A stretch of 64,000 bases of DNA, taken from Rhizobium aethiopicum. GTDB taxonomy: Bacteria > Pseudomonadota > Alphaproteobacteria > Rhizobiales > Rhizobiaceae. This document shows positions 63,267 through 64,000 of this stretch, in pieces. The translations under genes and the position numbers were made by a program. Position 1 is the stretch's first letter. Each line of letters starts with the position of its first letter. The notes under the pieces were generated by a model. That model saw only the letters and a program-made list of their open reading frames with translations, was not told the DNA's origin and did not search any database. The stretch lies in contig NZ_FMAJ01000002.1 in NCBI RefSeq assembly GCF_900094625.1, forward strand, positions 310,001 through 374,000, read 5' to 3'.

Positions 63267-64000
63267 ATGATGAAGACAGCGCGCGCTTTGTTCGCATCGC
63301 TTCTGGTGCTCAGCGCAGGCGCCTCGATCTCCGGCTGCCAGTCGGATCCCGACATCGACATCACCAAACTCGGCCTCGAAACCGATCCGCCTGACGTGCT
63401 CTACACCCAGGGCCTGGCCAATATGAAGGCCGGCAATATGGCGGAAGCGGCGCGCAAGTTCGATGCGATCGATCGCGAGAACCCGTTCTCCGAATGGGCG
63501 CGCAAGGCGCTTGTGATGAGCACCTTTGTCAAATACCGCCAAGGCAAGCTCGATGATGCGCTTGCTTCGGGCAACCGCTACATGTCGCAATATCCGAAAT
63601 CCCAGGATGCCGCCTATGTGCAGTATCTCATCGGCCTCACCTATTCCAAACAGATCGTCGACGTCACCCAAGATCAGCGCGCCTCGGCCAAGACGATCGA
63701 GGCGATGCAGGCCGTGATCGACAACTATCCGAACTCCGAATATGTCGACGACGCGCAGGCGAAGATCCGTTTCGCGCGCGACCAGCTCGCCGGCAAGGAG
63801 ATGCAGATCGGCCGCTATTATATGGAGCGGAAGGAATACCTCGCCGCGATCTCGCGCTTCCGCATCGTCGTCGAGAAATATCCGAACACGAACCAGATCG
63901 AAGAGGCGCTGGCCCGTCTCGTCGAGGCTTATTACGCGATGGGCATCGTCGACGAGGCGCAGACCGCGGCAGCCGTTCTCGGTCACAACTATCCGGACAG
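63267..64000 (+). CDS. bamD: outer membrane assembly lipoprotein BamD, N-terminal part
   Basis: The gene runs off the right edge after 244 codons without a stop. ATG 63267 (or 63270) starts a lipoprotein signal with lipobox ISGC (Cys24). TPR-like helices follow: VLYTQGLANMKAGNMAEAAR, then AYVQYLIGLTYSKQI and RYYMERKEYLAAISRF. BamD forms part of the BAM complex that inserts outer-membrane proteins. Expected length about 290 residues. Confidence 0.93.
   Translation, partial: MMKTARALFASLLVLSAGASISGCQSDPDIDITKLGLETDPPDVLYTQGLANMKAGNMAEAARKFDAIDRENPFSEWARKALVMSTFVKYRQGKLDDALASGNRYMSQYPKSQDAAYVQYLIGLTYSKQIVDVTQDQRASAKTIEAMQAVIDNYPNSEYVDDAQAKIRFARDQLAGKEMQIGRYYMERKEYLAAISRFRIVVEKYPNTNQIEEALARLVEAYYAMGIVDEAQTAAAVLGHNYPD

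Noticed and set aside
1..64000. CRISPR array, tRNA, transposase or prophage genes
   Set aside because: I looked for regular repeats, tRNA cloverleaf ends and integrase/transposase motifs and saw none.

Overview
The window is chromosomal DNA of an alphaproteobacterium of the order Rhizobiales, most likely a Rhizobium of the leguminosarum/etli group. The evidence is the high GC content, the rhizobial gene content (btaAB lipid genes, PPi-dependent phosphofructokinase, orphan ParA), intergenic mosaic repeats of the rhizobial type (6494-6668, 15382-15488, degenerate copy at 20348) and an alphaproteobacterial division and cell-wall (dcw) cluster with a long-linker FtsZ. I see no phage, insertion sequence, CRISPR array, tRNA or rRNA. 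The only confident structural RNA is rnpB (RNase P RNA).

Left part (1-11971), uptake and catabolism. An ABC transporter (substrate-binding protein and the start of a permease) lies beside an RpiR-type regulator. Then come an N-formylglutamate-amidohydrolase-family enzyme, an APC-family permease, a glutamine-synthetase-like ligase, an aldehyde dehydrogenase and an iron-type alcohol dehydrogenase, all on the + strand. Together the enzymes could form a gamma-glutamylation route for an amino alcohol or amine: ligate to glutamate, oxidise twice, hydrolyse. This is the best candidate for a little-described system here. An orphan ParA-like ATPase follows, then a divergent HxlR regulator / NmrA-like oxidoreductase / DoxX stress module.

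Middle (12057-40651), envelope and metabolism. There is an unusual density of peptidoglycan-active enzymes: an L,D-transpeptidase, an MltB-type transglycosylase, a GH25 lysozyme-like lipoprotein, two SLT transglycosylases and an AmpD-like amidase. Among them lie a CaiB CoA-transferase translationally coupled to a ThDP enzyme, two EamA exporters, a secreted RNase T2, the ABC-F factor EttA, an ArsR-methyltransferase fusion beside metF with a perfect 16-bp palindrome, the betaine-lipid genes btaA-btaB, a class-C-like serine hydrolase, a LysE exporter, phosphofructokinase, a TerB-DnaJ protein and two tandem FAD oxidoreductases. A 25-codon membrane peptide gene sits at 25259-25336.

Right part (40706-64000). 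After rnpB comes the dcw cluster: mraZ, rsmH, ftsL, ftsI, murE, murF, mraY, murD, ftsW, murG, murC, murB, then ddl, ftsQ, ftsA, ftsZ, lpxC and the start of bamD. Most genes overlap or nearly touch, so they are probably transcribed in long units. Four TGGGN repeats at 10-bp spacing lie before mraZ and match the known MraZ operator. The cluster is split between murB and ddl by a sugar-nucleotide epimerase-like gene on the opposite strand, so ddl-ftsQAZ probably has its own promoter. Start codons were chosen from Shine-Dalgarno spacing and family N termini; non-ATG starts (btaB, the ThDP enzyme, murF, ftsQ, the formylglutamate amidohydrolase) are explained in the entries.
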